From Parasphingorhabdus litoris DSM 22379 (GTDB lineage Bacteria; Pseudomonadota; Alphaproteobacteria; Sphingomonadales; Sphingomonadaceae), in the NCBI RefSeq assembly GCF_020906275.1, contig NZ_CP086727.1:1736001-1800000 (forward strand): a stretch of 64,000 nt of DNA, in the 5' to 3' direction. The position numbers and the translations under genes are program-made. Positions 28,301 through 36,223 of this stretch are shown here, one piece after another. Positions within the stretch are counted from its first letter, which is position 1; every line of letters starts with the position of its first letter. The notes beneath the pieces were generated by a model. That model was given only the letters and a program-made list of their open reading frames with translations, ran no database searches and was not told where the DNA came from.

Positions 28301-29434
28301 ACAGAGGCTGCCAGGGCGCAGGCGACAGCAGATAAAGGAATAGCCAAAGCTGACGCTGCGCAGAAGACCGCTGATGAAGCTATGAACACGGCCGCCAACG
28401 CACAAAATACAGCTGATGCGGCACGCAAGGAGGCGGCTTCGGCTCGATCAACTGCTGATATGGCTCGGAGCGAAGCGGCTGAGGCAAAGGCTGTTGTCAA
28501 GGAACTGGATTCAACTGTCACAACGGCGAAAGAAACCGCGATTGCTGCGCAGGAAGCGGCTAATAAGAATAACGAAAAGCTGACCTACTTTGACAGTAAT
28601 AGCAGTGGTCCAAGCGCTAGGGCTTCGGGCGAGGATGCGATTGCACTAGGTTCTGGCAGTGAGGCGAGCGGGCAAGAATCAGTAGCGATTGGGTCGGAAG
28701 CAAAGGCGATGAATGGCAAAGCGGTATCGATCGGTGCCGGCAACGTTGCTTCAGGGGATGGCGCGGTTGCCATCGGCGATCCCAACTTCGCAACCGGCAG
28801 AGGAGCGGTAGCGCTGGGCGCAGATAATCGCGCTACCGGAACCGGCGCTGTAGCAATCGGTAACGTTAACGTTGCCACTGGTAATGGCGCGGTTGCATTG
28901 GGAGATGGCTCCGTTGCGAATGGCAATGGCGCAGTGGCCATCGGTCCGAATGCCGTGGCAGATCGTGACAATCTGATCGCTCTCGGCGGAGAGGGAGCAA
29001 CCGTTCGGGTTGCTGGTATAACCTCATCAGCTAGTCAGGCGGCGCAAGAAGGTCCTTTGAGTCTTGTTACCACAGATGCAGCCGGTAATCTGGGTGCGAT
29101 GGCGATTGACGTCCGCGGTTTGCTCGACTTGGGCAATCGCGTGGGTACATTGGAAGGACAAGTCACGGAGCTTTTCGATCTTGCCAAGGTGGAGCGGCGT
29201 GAAACCAACCGAGGTATTGTTGCGGCGATCGCGTTGACGACAGCGCCTTTCCCATCTGCGCCTGGCAAAACCAGCTATACCGCAAACGGGGCTGCCTATC
29301 GCGGTGAAGTGGGCTTTAGCTTTTCGGTTGCGCACCGGCTCAATACAGATAATCCCTTCGCTTTAACCGGCGGTGTGTCTTTCGCTGGCGGAAAGAATAC
29401 AGCAGCTCGGTTCGGTGTTGCAGGAGAGTTTTGA
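25337..29434 (+). CDS. Giant trimeric autotransporter adhesin (YadA-like)
   Basis: 1365 residues from the ATG giving MHQPSNLL, with AGAGGA seven bases upstream. A signal peptide ends at TPASA. An Asp/Asn-rich stretch (DRNNNGEVDPGTDND) may bind calcium. Residues of about 50-880 are dozens of roughly 14-residue YadA-head repeats of the form SxATGxxSxASGxx(S/T). The neck VAAGTQNTDAANVGQV leads into an Ala-rich coiled-coil stalk (about 895-1085), a second shorter head (1090-1220), and the C-terminal YadA membrane anchor (from GNRVGTLEGQVTEL to the final aromatic residue, GEF). The anchor trimerises into a 12-strand outer-membrane barrel and displays the fibre for adhesion to surfaces or other cells. 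No Sec-accessory or TpgA-like helper is adjacent. Confidence 0.95.
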   Translation: MHQPSNLLRPTFLTATSIIALACATPASAETCLIDRNNNGEVDPGTDNDGGANSDDQDNSMACGVNASATGNASNAMGASAQATTSNSTATGSFSNATGNVSTATGSLATASGNNSTATGSYSTASGGNSTATGSLSSARGGNSTAIGSYSNASGERGTATGHLSEATGANSTANGVLSKASGDASVAMGVFSDAASDSSIAIGADTDLDGKGAVASATGAIALGNDAAASSERAVAIGLGAIASGSTALGGGAQATGTGSVAIGKDARSIGDRSVAIGEDGNDADTDGAVASGPDSTAVGNDSVASQIETSAFGSSAQAAGFKATAIGAFSQASGDGSTAVGEGSQASGARSSAFGEASQATGNLSVAIGSDGGGDGVGARASGFKSIAVGNVSLADSWYASALGTEAQATNFGSTAMGSLSEASGDRSVATGYSSQASKLYSTATGSLSNASGALSTATGSRSEASRESSTATGYASKATGFNSTAIGASSQASGISSAALGNLSDASGESSLALGSVSNASARDSMAVGAFSEATAVNSTAMGVRSQASGENSISIGGNSSAAGSDSVAIGGDSFGGDSFGAKALGVKSVAVGADSLADGESTSALGTGAQANGNSSIAIGSISSSRGLRSSAIGFGTRAWGDNSTATGYRSQATGERSTAAGSSSQASGVRSSAVGAFSRATGDDSIAIGTGSFFGARALGSKSLALGNDSFADGDRDSALGMAARATGGSSTATGSASEASGQSSTATGTYSRATERRSTAYGASSWATGAASTALGGASLASGDRSTAIGNFSRAIGQNSLSMGQRSEANGARSIAIGGDGEDFDLDGAVASGNDSIAFGNDARATALNAVALGTGSFADRANSISVGFVGGERIIANVAAGTQNTDAANVGQVNIVADQARTAQQTADTARAEAAAAETTANNAQSAADTARTEAAKAQATADKGIAKADAAQKTAETARTEAAAAKTTANNAQSTADTARTEAARAQATADKGIAKADAAQKTADEAMNTAANAQNTADAARKEAASARSTADMARSEAAEAKAVVKELDSTVTTAKETAIAAQEAANKNNEKLTYFDSNSSGPSARASGEDAIALGSGSEASGQESVAIGSEAKAMNGKAVSIGAGNVASGDGAVAIGDPNFATGRGAVALGADNRATGTGAVAIGNVNVATGNGAVALGDGSVANGNGAVAIGPNAVADRDNLIALGGEGATVRVAGITSSASQAAQEGPLSLVTTDAAGNLGAMAIDVRGLLDLGNRVGTLEGQVTELFDLAKVERRETNRGIVAAIALTTAPFPSAPGKTSYTANGAAYRGEVGFSFSVAHRLNTDNPFALTGGVSFAGGKNTAARFGVAGEF
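28085..28378 (+). repeat. Tandem 147-bp repeat in the adhesin stalk
   Basis: Two near-identical units start with GCCCGC-CCGAAGCCGCTGCGG at 28085 and 28232. The period of 147 bases is 49 codons, exactly seven heptads, so the duplication lengthens the coiled coil without breaking its register. Confidence 0.88.
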
Positions 29435-29745
29435 GTTCCAAAGGATCACTCCGCCTCACTTGAAAATATAGACATCTGTCTGCCAATTTTTGCGCATCTG
29501 GATTTCTTACGAACCCCCCGCCAATCCGGAGGCGACGGCGGTGGCGGTAGATATGTTTAAACGATTTGTAGCGGGAACAGCCCGAAAGCAGACGCTCGCC
29601 CGACCTGTGAATTATTCAAAACGCCTTTACGGGCTTCAAATTCAGATCCCGGAATCGATGGGTGATCAAGATCGCTTCACATGTTATGGCTGGGCTTAGT
29701 CGAACAAGTGGGCGATCAAACATCTTGGATATATGGGAGCATTAG
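29435..29745. other. Intergenic region after the adhesin, holding an acyl-CoA dehydrogenase remnant
   Basis: About 310 bases with no intact gene. The main content is the decayed copy of the acyl-CoA dehydrogenase 3' end (listed separately). A 69-codon plus-strand frame at 29490 is the antisense shadow of that remnant. The last 45 bases contain GGAG just before the TfoX-like gene. Confidence 0.8.
29451..29583 (-). pseudogene. Truncated, frameshifted copy of the acyl-CoA dehydrogenase 3' end
   Basis: This stretch matches 30650-30780, the last 40 or so codons of the nearby acyl-CoA dehydrogenase gene, in the same orientation with roughly 80 percent identity by eye. Shared words include CATCTGGATTTCTT and GTGGCGGTAGATATGTT. 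Read on the minus strand it gives a FKHIYRH-like remnant of FEHIYRHHRRYR, then loses frame through two single-base insertions (in the G-run near 29517 and the A-run near 29490). Confidence 0.85.
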
Positions 29746-30120
29746 ATGCCCGTCAGCCCTGAATATAAAGAATTTTTGCAAGAGCTATTTGAAACACTCG
29801 GCCCGATCAAGACAAAGAGCATGTTTGGTGTGGACGGCGTTTTCATAACGCTGCCTGACGGTGATTTGATGTTCGGCCTGATCGCAAGCGAGACCCTCTA
29901 CCTGAAGGTCGATGATACCAACAGGGCGGATTTCGAAGCAGAAAACAAGCGGCCATTCGTTTTCGAATCAAAGAATGGAAAACAGGACGTAAAATCCTAC
30001 TATGAGTTACCCGACGCGCTGTATGATGAACCTGATGCGTTCACGGATTGGGCGAGAAAATCCTTTGATGTGGCGCTGCGGGGAAGAAAATCGAAGAATA
30101 AGCGCAAGAAGGAAAGGTAG
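29746..30120 (+). CDS. TfoX/Sxy N-terminal domain protein
   Basis: 124 residues. LFETLGPIKTKSMFGVDGVFITLPDGDLMFGLIASETLYLKVDD is the TfoX N-domain, ending in YYELPDALYDEPDAFTDWARKSFDVALR and a basic tail. Sxy/TfoX regulates competence in gammaproteobacteria; single-domain relatives in alphaproteobacteria have no proven role. It is enclosed, with the next gene, between two copies of the acyl-CoA dehydrogenase 3' end. It ends exactly where the convergent membrane protein gene ends. Confidence 0.88.
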   Translation: MPVSPEYKEFLQELFETLGPIKTKSMFGVDGVFITLPDGDLMFGLIASETLYLKVDDTNRADFEAENKRPFVFESKNGKQDVKSYYELPDALYDEPDAFTDWARKSFDVALRGRKSKNKRKKER

Positions 30121-30555
30121 TCAGAGAGAACCCACATTTCCTTGATGCGTAGCATGCAGAAGCTCCTGCGATCTGGCCAGCAGGTAGATTCCGACCAAAA
30201 TGTCAAAGCCAAGGCACATAGGTGCGGCCCACTCTGGCATATAGCTTACATCCGAAAAGTGAGGACTCGCAAAATCCCAAGTGGCATGGATCATCCACCC
30301 AATGCCTGGGAAAAATAGAGACCGAGTGAACCCCAAGTAACCCAGAGCTGCGAAAAACAATCCACCTAAGATTTGTGGGACTAGCGCGGTCAGCGTCGCC
30401 CCTTCGAAGATACCGAAACCCAAATACCAGAGGCCAATGCTCATAAGCAGGCCTGCGCCTAACAGCTTTTCAACCAGAGCGGATGTCCTTGCAGACCAGA
30501 TGTAAAGTGTCGCCAAGCCGATGCCTATCCAAAAAGCCGTTGCGAAACCAAACAC
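30121..30555 (-). CDS. Small multi-pass membrane protein, unknown
   Basis: 144 residues with four or five hydrophobic segments (FATAFWIGIGLATLYIW, LLGAGLLMSIGLWYLGFGIF, ALVPQILGGLFFAALGYLGF, and AAPMCLGFDILVGIYLLA). A conserved-looking GWMIHATWDFASPHF lies between the third and fourth. I do not recognise the family with certainty. The stop abuts the TfoX-like stop with no spacing. It is co-oriented with the acyl-CoA dehydrogenase but about 100 bases downstream of it. Confidence 0.68.
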   Translation of the reverse strand: MFGFATAFWIGIGLATLYIWSARTSALVEKLLGAGLLMSIGLWYLGFGIFEGATLTALVPQILGGLFFAALGYLGFTRSLFFPGIGWMIHATWDFASPHFSDVSYMPEWAAPMCLGFDILVGIYLLARSQELLHATHQGNVGSL

Positions 30556-30654
30556 TGAAATTGCCTCCCCTTGATCAATCCATTATCATTTATCGCATAG
30601 TTGATATCTGAAGACATCCTTTGTCAGCAAATCAGGCGGATGCAGAAGCCTGCC

Positions 30655-31920
30655 TCACTTGATAAATTTAAACATATGGCCACCAATTTTGCGCATCTGG
30701 ATTTCTTCCGAACCTTCGGTAATCCGGTAACGGCGGTGGTGGCGGTAGATATGTTCGAACGGTTTGTGGCGGGAATAACCCATGCCGCCATGGACCTGCA
30801 TCGCGCGGTCGGCGGCATCGCAGCATAGCCGGTTGGCGCGGTAGTTACACATGGACACCTGCGCCGAAAGATATTTGGCGACATCGACCTTGGCCATACC
30901 GTCCATCTGGGCAGCGGTTTTGTAGATTAACTGCCGCAGCATGGCGGCCTCTGTGTGCAGCTCGACCAGCGGGAACTGGATCGCTTGATTGACGGAAAGC
31001 GGCTTGCCGAAGGGTTTGCGCTCTCCGGCATATTTGACCGCTTGATCGATACAATATTGCGCCGCACCCAGTGAAGAGGCCGCCTGACGGATACGGTTTT
31101 CATGGACAAAATGCTGCGCGGCGGCGAGGCCCATGTCGAGATCGCCCAATATCTGGTCCGCCGGTATCCACACGTTGGTGAAGCTGCACTTGGGATGGTC
31201 GGTGGGCATGTTGAACGTCCACATATATTCGCCAACCTCGAAGCCCTCCGCGTCGGTGGGGACAAGAAAGCAGCCAATGCCCTGGGCATCGCCATCCTTG
31301 CCGCGATGGCGGGCAAAGGTCATCACGTGGGTTGCGACATGCAGACCGGTGGTCCACATCTTGTTCCCGTTGATCAGCCAACCATCGACGCCATCGCGCT
31401 GTTCGGGAACCGCGGTTGTGTCCATCCATGTCGCGTCAGAGCCATGGTCTTCCTCGGTCAGGCCAAAACACCATTTCATTTCGCCTTTCAGCATCGCGGG
31501 AATGCATTCCTGTTTCTGCTTCTCAGTGCCAAAATCCCGAACCATCAGCGGTTGCACAAGATTTCCGACGATGGAATTTTCATTTTGAAGATCATTGTGC
31601 AGACCGAGGCCCTTATGCGCCAGATGTTCACGGATGCGCGCCATGCCCAGATTGGAACCATCTTGGCCGTCAAATTCCTTGGGCAGGGCATAGCGGAAAT
31701 GACCGGCCGCGTCGGCGGTACGGCGCATTTCGTCCAGCAAGTCTTCCCACTCCTTGCTCGGCAGACCGTGATTATCCCAATCGGTCCGGCTGTCTTCCCG
31801 GCGATGATCGAAAAAACGGATATTGTCATCACGTTGCTCAATCGGCTTGATTTCGGCTTCGATAAAATCATCGAGAACGGTCAGATAATCTTCGATCTCC
31901 TGGGGAATTTCAAAGCTCAT
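30655..31920 (-). CDS. Acyl-CoA dehydrogenase
   Basis: 421 residues. FAD and substrate blocks are present: WCFGLTEEDHGSDATWMDTTA, WLINGNKMWTTG, AFIDQAVKYAGERKPFGKPL-like, and at the end AMQVHGGMGYSRHKPFEHIYRHHRRYRITEGSEEIQ, where the Glu of TEGS is the position of the catalytic base in many family members. It would oxidise an acyl-CoA to the 2-enoyl-CoA in the cytoplasm. A GGAG lies about nine bases before the ATG, inside the end of the upstream kinase-like gene, whose stop is one base from this start. The pair resembles the human ACAD10/11 arrangement of kinase and dehydrogenase domains. Confidence 0.93.
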   Translation of the reverse strand: MSFEIPQEIEDYLTVLDDFIEAEIKPIEQRDDNIRFFDHRREDSRTDWDNHGLPSKEWEDLLDEMRRTADAAGHFRYALPKEFDGQDGSNLGMARIREHLAHKGLGLHNDLQNENSIVGNLVQPLMVRDFGTEKQKQECIPAMLKGEMKWCFGLTEEDHGSDATWMDTTAVPEQRDGVDGWLINGNKMWTTGLHVATHVMTFARHRGKDGDAQGIGCFLVPTDAEGFEVGEYMWTFNMPTDHPKCSFTNVWIPADQILGDLDMGLAAAQHFVHENRIRQAASSLGAAQYCIDQAVKYAGERKPFGKPLSVNQAIQFPLVELHTEAAMLRQLIYKTAAQMDGMAKVDVAKYLSAQVSMCNYRANRLCCDAADRAMQVHGGMGYSRHKPFEHIYRHHRRYRITEGSEEIQMRKIGGHMFKFIK

Positions 31921-31921
31921 T

Positions 31922-33322
31922 TCATGATCTCCATTTGTTAAGCGCGACCTTCAGGCCAGCATATTTGGGTTGGTCGATGGATAGACGTTCCAGTGCAGAA
32001 AGCCTGAGGTGATCCCAAAGGCCGGGATGTTCTGCGGTGATGTTTCCTTGTGAAAGCGCGGCGCAAAGCTGTCCATGATCAAATCCAATAGCGGCGAGGC
32101 GTTGGTCGGAAGCCTCTCGAAAGGCAGGGCCTAAGCTAGCCTGTCGCTGGGCAATACCCAAAGCATTACCTGCGACTCTCGACTGGAACCGGTCATGTCC
32201 TTTCAGATCAGGCAGCACCGTATCCTTGTTCCATTCGGCAAGGGCGGTGAGCAATTCATCATAGCTGGTTTCGCCTGTCACATCCCCGGCATCGGGCATC
32301 TGCCAATCCAGCTTTGTGCAAATATCTGCGGGCAAGATATCCTCAAAAAGCAATGCCAGATCAATTTCAACTTCGGAAACCCGGCGTCCGATTACGGTGC
32401 GTTCCAAAGATCGATCGCCATGACTGCGCCAAATTTCCCCCATCACCATACATGCTACGCCCCACCAAAGGGTCGAGTAGATCAGCCAGAAACGAAAGCG
32501 GGCAGGATCAACAGTTTCGCCGCTATGATCAGCATATGCGGAGAGGAACGCATCGGCCGTATCAAAACCACCCGCCACTTTGTCATAATGACCGAAACGC
32601 CAGCTTGGTGTGCAAAGATAAGCAAGATCCTGAACCGGATCGCCCAATCGCGCCAGTTCCCAGTCCAAGACGGCTGAAATACCTGTGGGGGTAATCATCA
32701 GGTTGCCCATGCGAAAATCACCATGCACGAGCTTTTTGGTATCCGCCGTTGGCGCATTTTCCTTTAACCAGTGAAAAGCATATTCATAAATCGGGATCGC
32801 GCCGCCGATTTCATCATATTTTTCTTTCTGGAGGCCAATAAGCTCTAACGGCGAGAAATATTCCAACGCATCTGGAAGAATGTCGGCGTCGATATTGTGG
32901 ATGTTCCAAAGCTCGGCAGCACATTGATTGGTGAGATTGCGCTCGGCCTCAGCAAAGTCCGGATGGCCGAGGATTTTTTGAGGCAGGGTTTCACCCTCGG
33001 CCTTATCCATGATGAACCCTTCACCAATGCCATCTTCAGGCGCCAAGCGGCCCCGTACCGTGGGTGCTGTAACACCCGATTGCACTGCAGTTTCGATAAT
33101 ATCAGCCTGCGTGGCGAGTGATATACCGCGTAATCCTTCATCATCGGGCGATATCCCACTCGGCAAACGGCGCAGGACAAAATCTTCGTCCCCATAGGAA
33201 AAGGCCCAGCTTTCCATGCTGGCTCCGCCAGAGAGGCGCTTCAAACCGGAAAGCTGTTCGGTAGCGCCAAGTATTTTGTCGCAAAAAACGGCTAATTTCT
33301 GTTCGAAATCCGACTGATCCAT
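31922..33322 (-). CDS. APH-like phosphotransferase (ACAD10/11-type kinase)
   Basis: 466 residues from the ATG giving MDQSDFEQ; a TTG two codons earlier is possible. The N-lobe has GGASMESWAF and FVLRRLP, the catalytic loop is VHGDFRMGNLMI (HGDxxxGN, Brenner motif), and the metal site is VLDWELARLGDPVQDLAYL. These are aminoglycoside-phosphotransferase-like folds; relatives fused or next to acyl-CoA dehydrogenases phosphorylate 4-hydroxyacyl-CoA in catabolism of 4-hydroxy acids. The adjoining dehydrogenase makes that role plausible here. A C-terminal extension of about 110 residues after the kinase core has no recognised domain. Confidence 0.87.
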   Translation of the reverse strand: MDQSDFEQKLAVFCDKILGATEQLSGLKRLSGGASMESWAFSYGDEDFVLRRLPSGISPDDEGLRGISLATQADIIETAVQSGVTAPTVRGRLAPEDGIGEGFIMDKAEGETLPQKILGHPDFAEAERNLTNQCAAELWNIHNIDADILPDALEYFSPLELIGLQKEKYDEIGGAIPIYEYAFHWLKENAPTADTKKLVHGDFRMGNLMITPTGISAVLDWELARLGDPVQDLAYLCTPSWRFGHYDKVAGGFDTADAFLSAYADHSGETVDPARFRFWLIYSTLWWGVACMVMGEIWRSHGDRSLERTVIGRRVSEVEIDLALLFEDILPADICTKLDWQMPDAGDVTGETSYDELLTALAEWNKDTVLPDLKGHDRFQSRVAGNALGIAQRQASLGPAFREASDQRLAAIGFDHGQLCAALSQGNITAEHPGLWDHLRLSALERLSIDQPKYAGLKVALNKWRS

Positions 33323-33456
33323 GGGCAAGGCTTAATTGGTCAATTAAACTTTGGCAATCGTAATAGTGCTAGCGATTTACGTCGTGATACTTGCAAGCGA
33401 AACCAAATCCTCTTACCTGCGGCTAAAGCAAATCAACAAACCAATAAGGGGCAAGC

Positions 33457-34392
33457 ATGAGGGCTTTTATTTTTCCGGGGCAAGGTAGCCAGGCGGTTGG
33501 CATGGGCAAAGCCCTAGCCGATGCCAGCAACACCGCCCGTGAAGTCTTTGAAGAAGTTGACCATGCGCTGGAACAGAATCTCTTCAAACTGATGTGCGAA
33601 GGGCCAGAAGACGAGCTGACTCTGACAGAAAATGCGCAACCCGCTATCATGGCGAATGCCATTGCAACGTTGCGTGTGATGGAAAAAGAAGGCGGGAAAT
33701 CGCTTGCAGACCTGTGTTCTTATGTGGCGGGTCATAGTCTTGGCGAATATACCGCGCTTTGTGCTGCGGGAGCCCTGAATCTTACGACAACAGCTGAACT
33801 GTTGAAACTGCGTGGTCAATCGATGCAGAAAGCGGTTCCAGTGGGTGAGGGCGGTATGGCGGCTCTCTTGGGCGCTGACATCAAAAAAGCTGCGGGGCTT
33901 GCGAAAGCGGCGGCACAAGGTGATGTTTGCACCGTCGCCAATGATAATGATCCAACACAGGTGGTCATTTCTGGTCATATGGCGGCAATTGAGCGTGCGA
34001 TTGCTCTGGTAAAAGAGCATGAAATTAAACGCGGCGTATTGTTGCCCGTCTCCGCGCCTTTTCATTGTTCGTTGATGAAACCGGCTGCCGAGGCCATGGA
34101 GGAAGCACTGGCGGAAGCCAGTATCCTGCCTCCGGTCGTACCGGTTTTTGCGAATGTTACTGCGAATGCTGTCGCGGATGTTGATGAAATCCGCCAGTTG
34201 CTTGTGGAACAGGTGACCGGAACGGTGCGCTGGCGTGAATCTGTGGTCAATCTTTCGGATGCCGGTGTGGATCAATTTGTCGAACTTGGCGGCAAGGTGC
34301 TCAGCGGTATGGTGAAACGGATCAACAAGGAAGTGGAAACGACCAGCTTGATTACGATGGAAGATATTGAAGGCTTTCTGGCCTCGACTTGA
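33457..34392 (+). CDS. fabD: Malonyl-CoA:ACP transacylase
   Basis: 311 residues. FIFPGQGSQAVGMGKALAD, GHSLGEYTAL with the catalytic Ser, QSMQKAVPVGEGGMAALLG and PFHCSLM with the catalytic His are the complete FabD signature. It loads malonyl groups on ACP. It heads the fabD-fabG-(unknown)-acpP-fabF-mltG run; GGGG lies a few bases before the ATG. The gene diverges from the APH-like gene across about 130 bases. Confidence 0.97.
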   Translation: MRAFIFPGQGSQAVGMGKALADASNTAREVFEEVDHALEQNLFKLMCEGPEDELTLTENAQPAIMANAIATLRVMEKEGGKSLADLCSYVAGHSLGEYTALCAAGALNLTTTAELLKLRGQSMQKAVPVGEGGMAALLGADIKKAAGLAKAAAQGDVCTVANDNDPTQVVISGHMAAIERAIALVKEHEIKRGVLLPVSAPFHCSLMKPAAEAMEEALAEASILPPVVPVFANVTANAVADVDEIRQLLVEQVTGTVRWRESVVNLSDAGVDQFVELGGKVLSGMVKRINKEVETTSLITMEDIEGFLAST

Positions 34393-34431
34393 TGATATTT
34401 CCGATAATCCGATAATTAGATAGGAACAAAA

Positions 34432-35175
34432 ATGTTTGATCTCACAGGAATGACGGCGCTGGTAACGGGTGCGTCTGGCGGAATTGGGTCGGAAATTGCC
34501 AAGGCTTTGGCAGAACGCGGCGCGACAATTGCCCTCTCAGGCACCCGCAAACTGACGCTTATGGATTTGATTCCAGAGTTAAAGGGCGAAGGCCATATTG
34601 TTGTACCGTGCAATCTTTCCGATGCCGAAGAAGTGAACAACTTGGTTCCGGAAGTCATCGAGAAGCTTGGTAAGATTGATATTTTGGTCAACAATGCCGG
34701 TATTACCCGCGATGGTCTGGCGATGCGGATGTCGGACGAGGATTGGTCCGATGTCCTGAACGTCAATTTGGAATCTGCGTTCCGTCTGGCTCGCGCAGCG
34801 GCCCGGCCAATGATGAAGGCCCGTTTTGGCCGGATCATTTCGATTACCTCTGTTGTTGGTGCCACGGGCAATCCGGGGCAGGTCAATTATGTTGCCTCAA
34901 AGGCGGGTCTGGTGGGCATGTCCAAGGCATTGGCACAGGAACTGGCCTCGCGCGGCATCACCGTGAACTGTGTCGCCCCTGGATTTATTGCCTCCCCGAT
35001 GACCGATGCCCTCACGGACGCGCAAAAGGACGACATCAACCGTAAGATACCTGCCGGAAAAATGGGTGCAGGCGAGGATATTGGCGCGGCTGTGGCCTAT
35101 CTTGCCAGCAACGAAGCATCCTATGTGACCGGACAGACGCTGCACGTAAACGGCGGCATGGCGATGATCAGCTAA
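34432..35175 (+). CDS. fabG: 3-oxoacyl-ACP reductase
   Basis: 247 residues, SDR fold. The NADPH-binding TGASGGIGSEIAKAL, NNAGITRDGL, catalytic Ser in ISITSVVG, and Tyr/Lys in QVNYVASKAG are in place. The end CVAPGFIASPMTDAL ... GQTLHVNGGMAMIS is FabG-like. It reduces 3-oxoacyl-ACP in fatty-acid elongation. It follows fabD by 39 bases. Confidence 0.97.
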   Translation: MFDLTGMTALVTGASGGIGSEIAKALAERGATIALSGTRKLTLMDLIPELKGEGHIVVPCNLSDAEEVNNLVPEVIEKLGKIDILVNNAGITRDGLAMRMSDEDWSDVLNVNLESAFRLARAAARPMMKARFGRIISITSVVGATGNPGQVNYVASKAGLVGMSKALAQELASRGITVNCVAPGFIASPMTDALTDAQKDDINRKIPAGKMGAGEDIGAAVAYLASNEASYVTGQTLHVNGGMAMIS

Positions 35176-35180
35176 GAAAA

Positions 35181-35723
35181 TTGAAAATATCTTTTAGCCT
35201 TTTGCTTTTGGCGATGGTCGAAAATCCTCAGCCGCCTTTGCCAACCGAGGGATTGTTGACGATCGAAAATCTTGACTGTGTGAGTAGCAAAGTCTCCGCA
35301 GATCAAGCGCAGGCATATTTTGCAATGGCGCGCGAGGGCAAGGAGATTGAGGCATTTCAGTCCGCCAGCACGCTGACAGAAGACTGTCAGGCCAAGCATG
35401 GTTGGACTGATATCCAAACGCGGAGTGCTTTCAGAATATCCATGATGGATGGTTGGCTGTTGCAGGAAGGACTGGTCGAAAAAATTCAGGCATTGGGTGA
35501 TTTCAAGCCGTTTCTCGATCAATATTATCGCGATCATGTGAAGCCGACGGGGCGATATATGCTCGAAGATATGTTCCTTTCCGGGCAATTGGACAAGGAT
35601 TTGACCGCTGCCGGCTATCCGGAAGATAAAGAACTGCGCGAATTGGCTTATAATTATTGGGAATGGCGCGGTGCTTTATATGGCATTGAGGAAGATTTCC
35701 GGAACGGTGAACTGCGGCAATAG
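35181..35723 (+). CDS. Unknown exported protein inside the fab cluster
   Basis: 180 residues from a TTG six bases after the fabG stop; the nearest ATG is 33 bases further in and would remove the short hydrophobic N-terminus (SFSLLLLAM). The protein is rich in Tyr, Trp and acidic residues towards the end (YNYWEWRGALYGIEEDF), with a two-Cys pattern (LDCVSS and EDCQAK). No family is recognised. Tight spacing to fabG suggests co-transcription. Its place in a conserved fatty-acid cluster may hint at an envelope role, but that is weak evidence. Confidence 0.68.
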   Translation: MKISFSLLLLAMVENPQPPLPTEGLLTIENLDCVSSKVSADQAQAYFAMAREGKEIEAFQSASTLTEDCQAKHGWTDIQTRSAFRISMMDGWLLQEGLVEKIQALGDFKPFLDQYYRDHVKPTGRYMLEDMFLSGQLDKDLTAAGYPEDKELRELAYNYWEWRGALYGIEEDFRNGELRQ

Positions 35724-35831
35724 CTGACATTGTTTAGGATACATTCACAAAGCCGCGCTTGCCCTCTTGCAAGCAGCGCGCCATGCCACTAGGACAAAAT
35801 GGAAATTAATACCAAAGAAGAAGGAACTCTC

Positions 35832-36068
35832 ATGAGTGAGACTGCAGACCGCGTAAAAAAGATTGTTGTTGAGCATCTCGGCGTTGAAGCCGACAAAGTG
35901 ACCGAAGAAGCGGCATTCATCGATGATCTGGGCGCTGACAGCCTCGACATTGTTGAGCTTGTAATGGCTTTTGAAGAAGAATTCAGCGTTGAAATTCCTG
36001 ACGATGCAGCTGAAAAAATCGCGACTGTCAAAGATGCGATTGATTTCATCGACAACAACAAGGGTTAA
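35832..36068 (+). CDS. acpP: Acyl carrier protein
   Basis: 78 residues from the ATG giving [16 protein letters not shown], preceded by AAGGAA; an 11-residue extension upstream is not family-like. The [19 protein letters not shown] motif contains the Ser that receives the phosphopantetheine arm. It is strongly acidic, as expected. A terminator-like hairpin lies after the gene, so acpP may be made in excess over fabF. Confidence 0.98.
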   Translation: MSETADRVKKIVVEHLGVEADKVTEEAAFIDDLGADSLDIVELVMAFEEEFSVEIPDDAAEKIATVKDAIDFIDNNKG

Positions 36069-36137
36069 TTGATTTTGGAATGCAGCCTGATATCCGGGCT
36101 GCTATTCCGGGGCCAATGATCGCTAAATAATTACAAA

Positions 36138-36184
36138 GCGGCTCACCGGCCTGGGAAACACTTCCTGAACCGGTGGCCGCTTTT
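36138..36184 (+). terminator. Terminator-like hairpin between acpP and fabF
   Basis: GCGGC-T-CACCGG pairs with CCGGTG-GCCGC around a 20-base loop, with one bulged T, and TTTT follows. It lies in the 155 bases between acpP and fabF and would attenuate read-through into fabF. Confidence 0.75.
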
Positions 36185-36223
36185 GAATTGGGGCTTAGCT
36201 AAGCCTGAGATAAGGAGCAAAAC

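Noticed and set aside
27860..28405. 181-codon frame antisense to the adhesin stalk with Cys/Arg-rich content
   Set aside because: It is a shadow of the low-complexity Ala-rich coding strand; no start signal or family pattern.
29490..29699. 69-codon plus-strand frame after the adhesin
   Set aside because: Antisense of the acyl-CoA dehydrogenase remnant.
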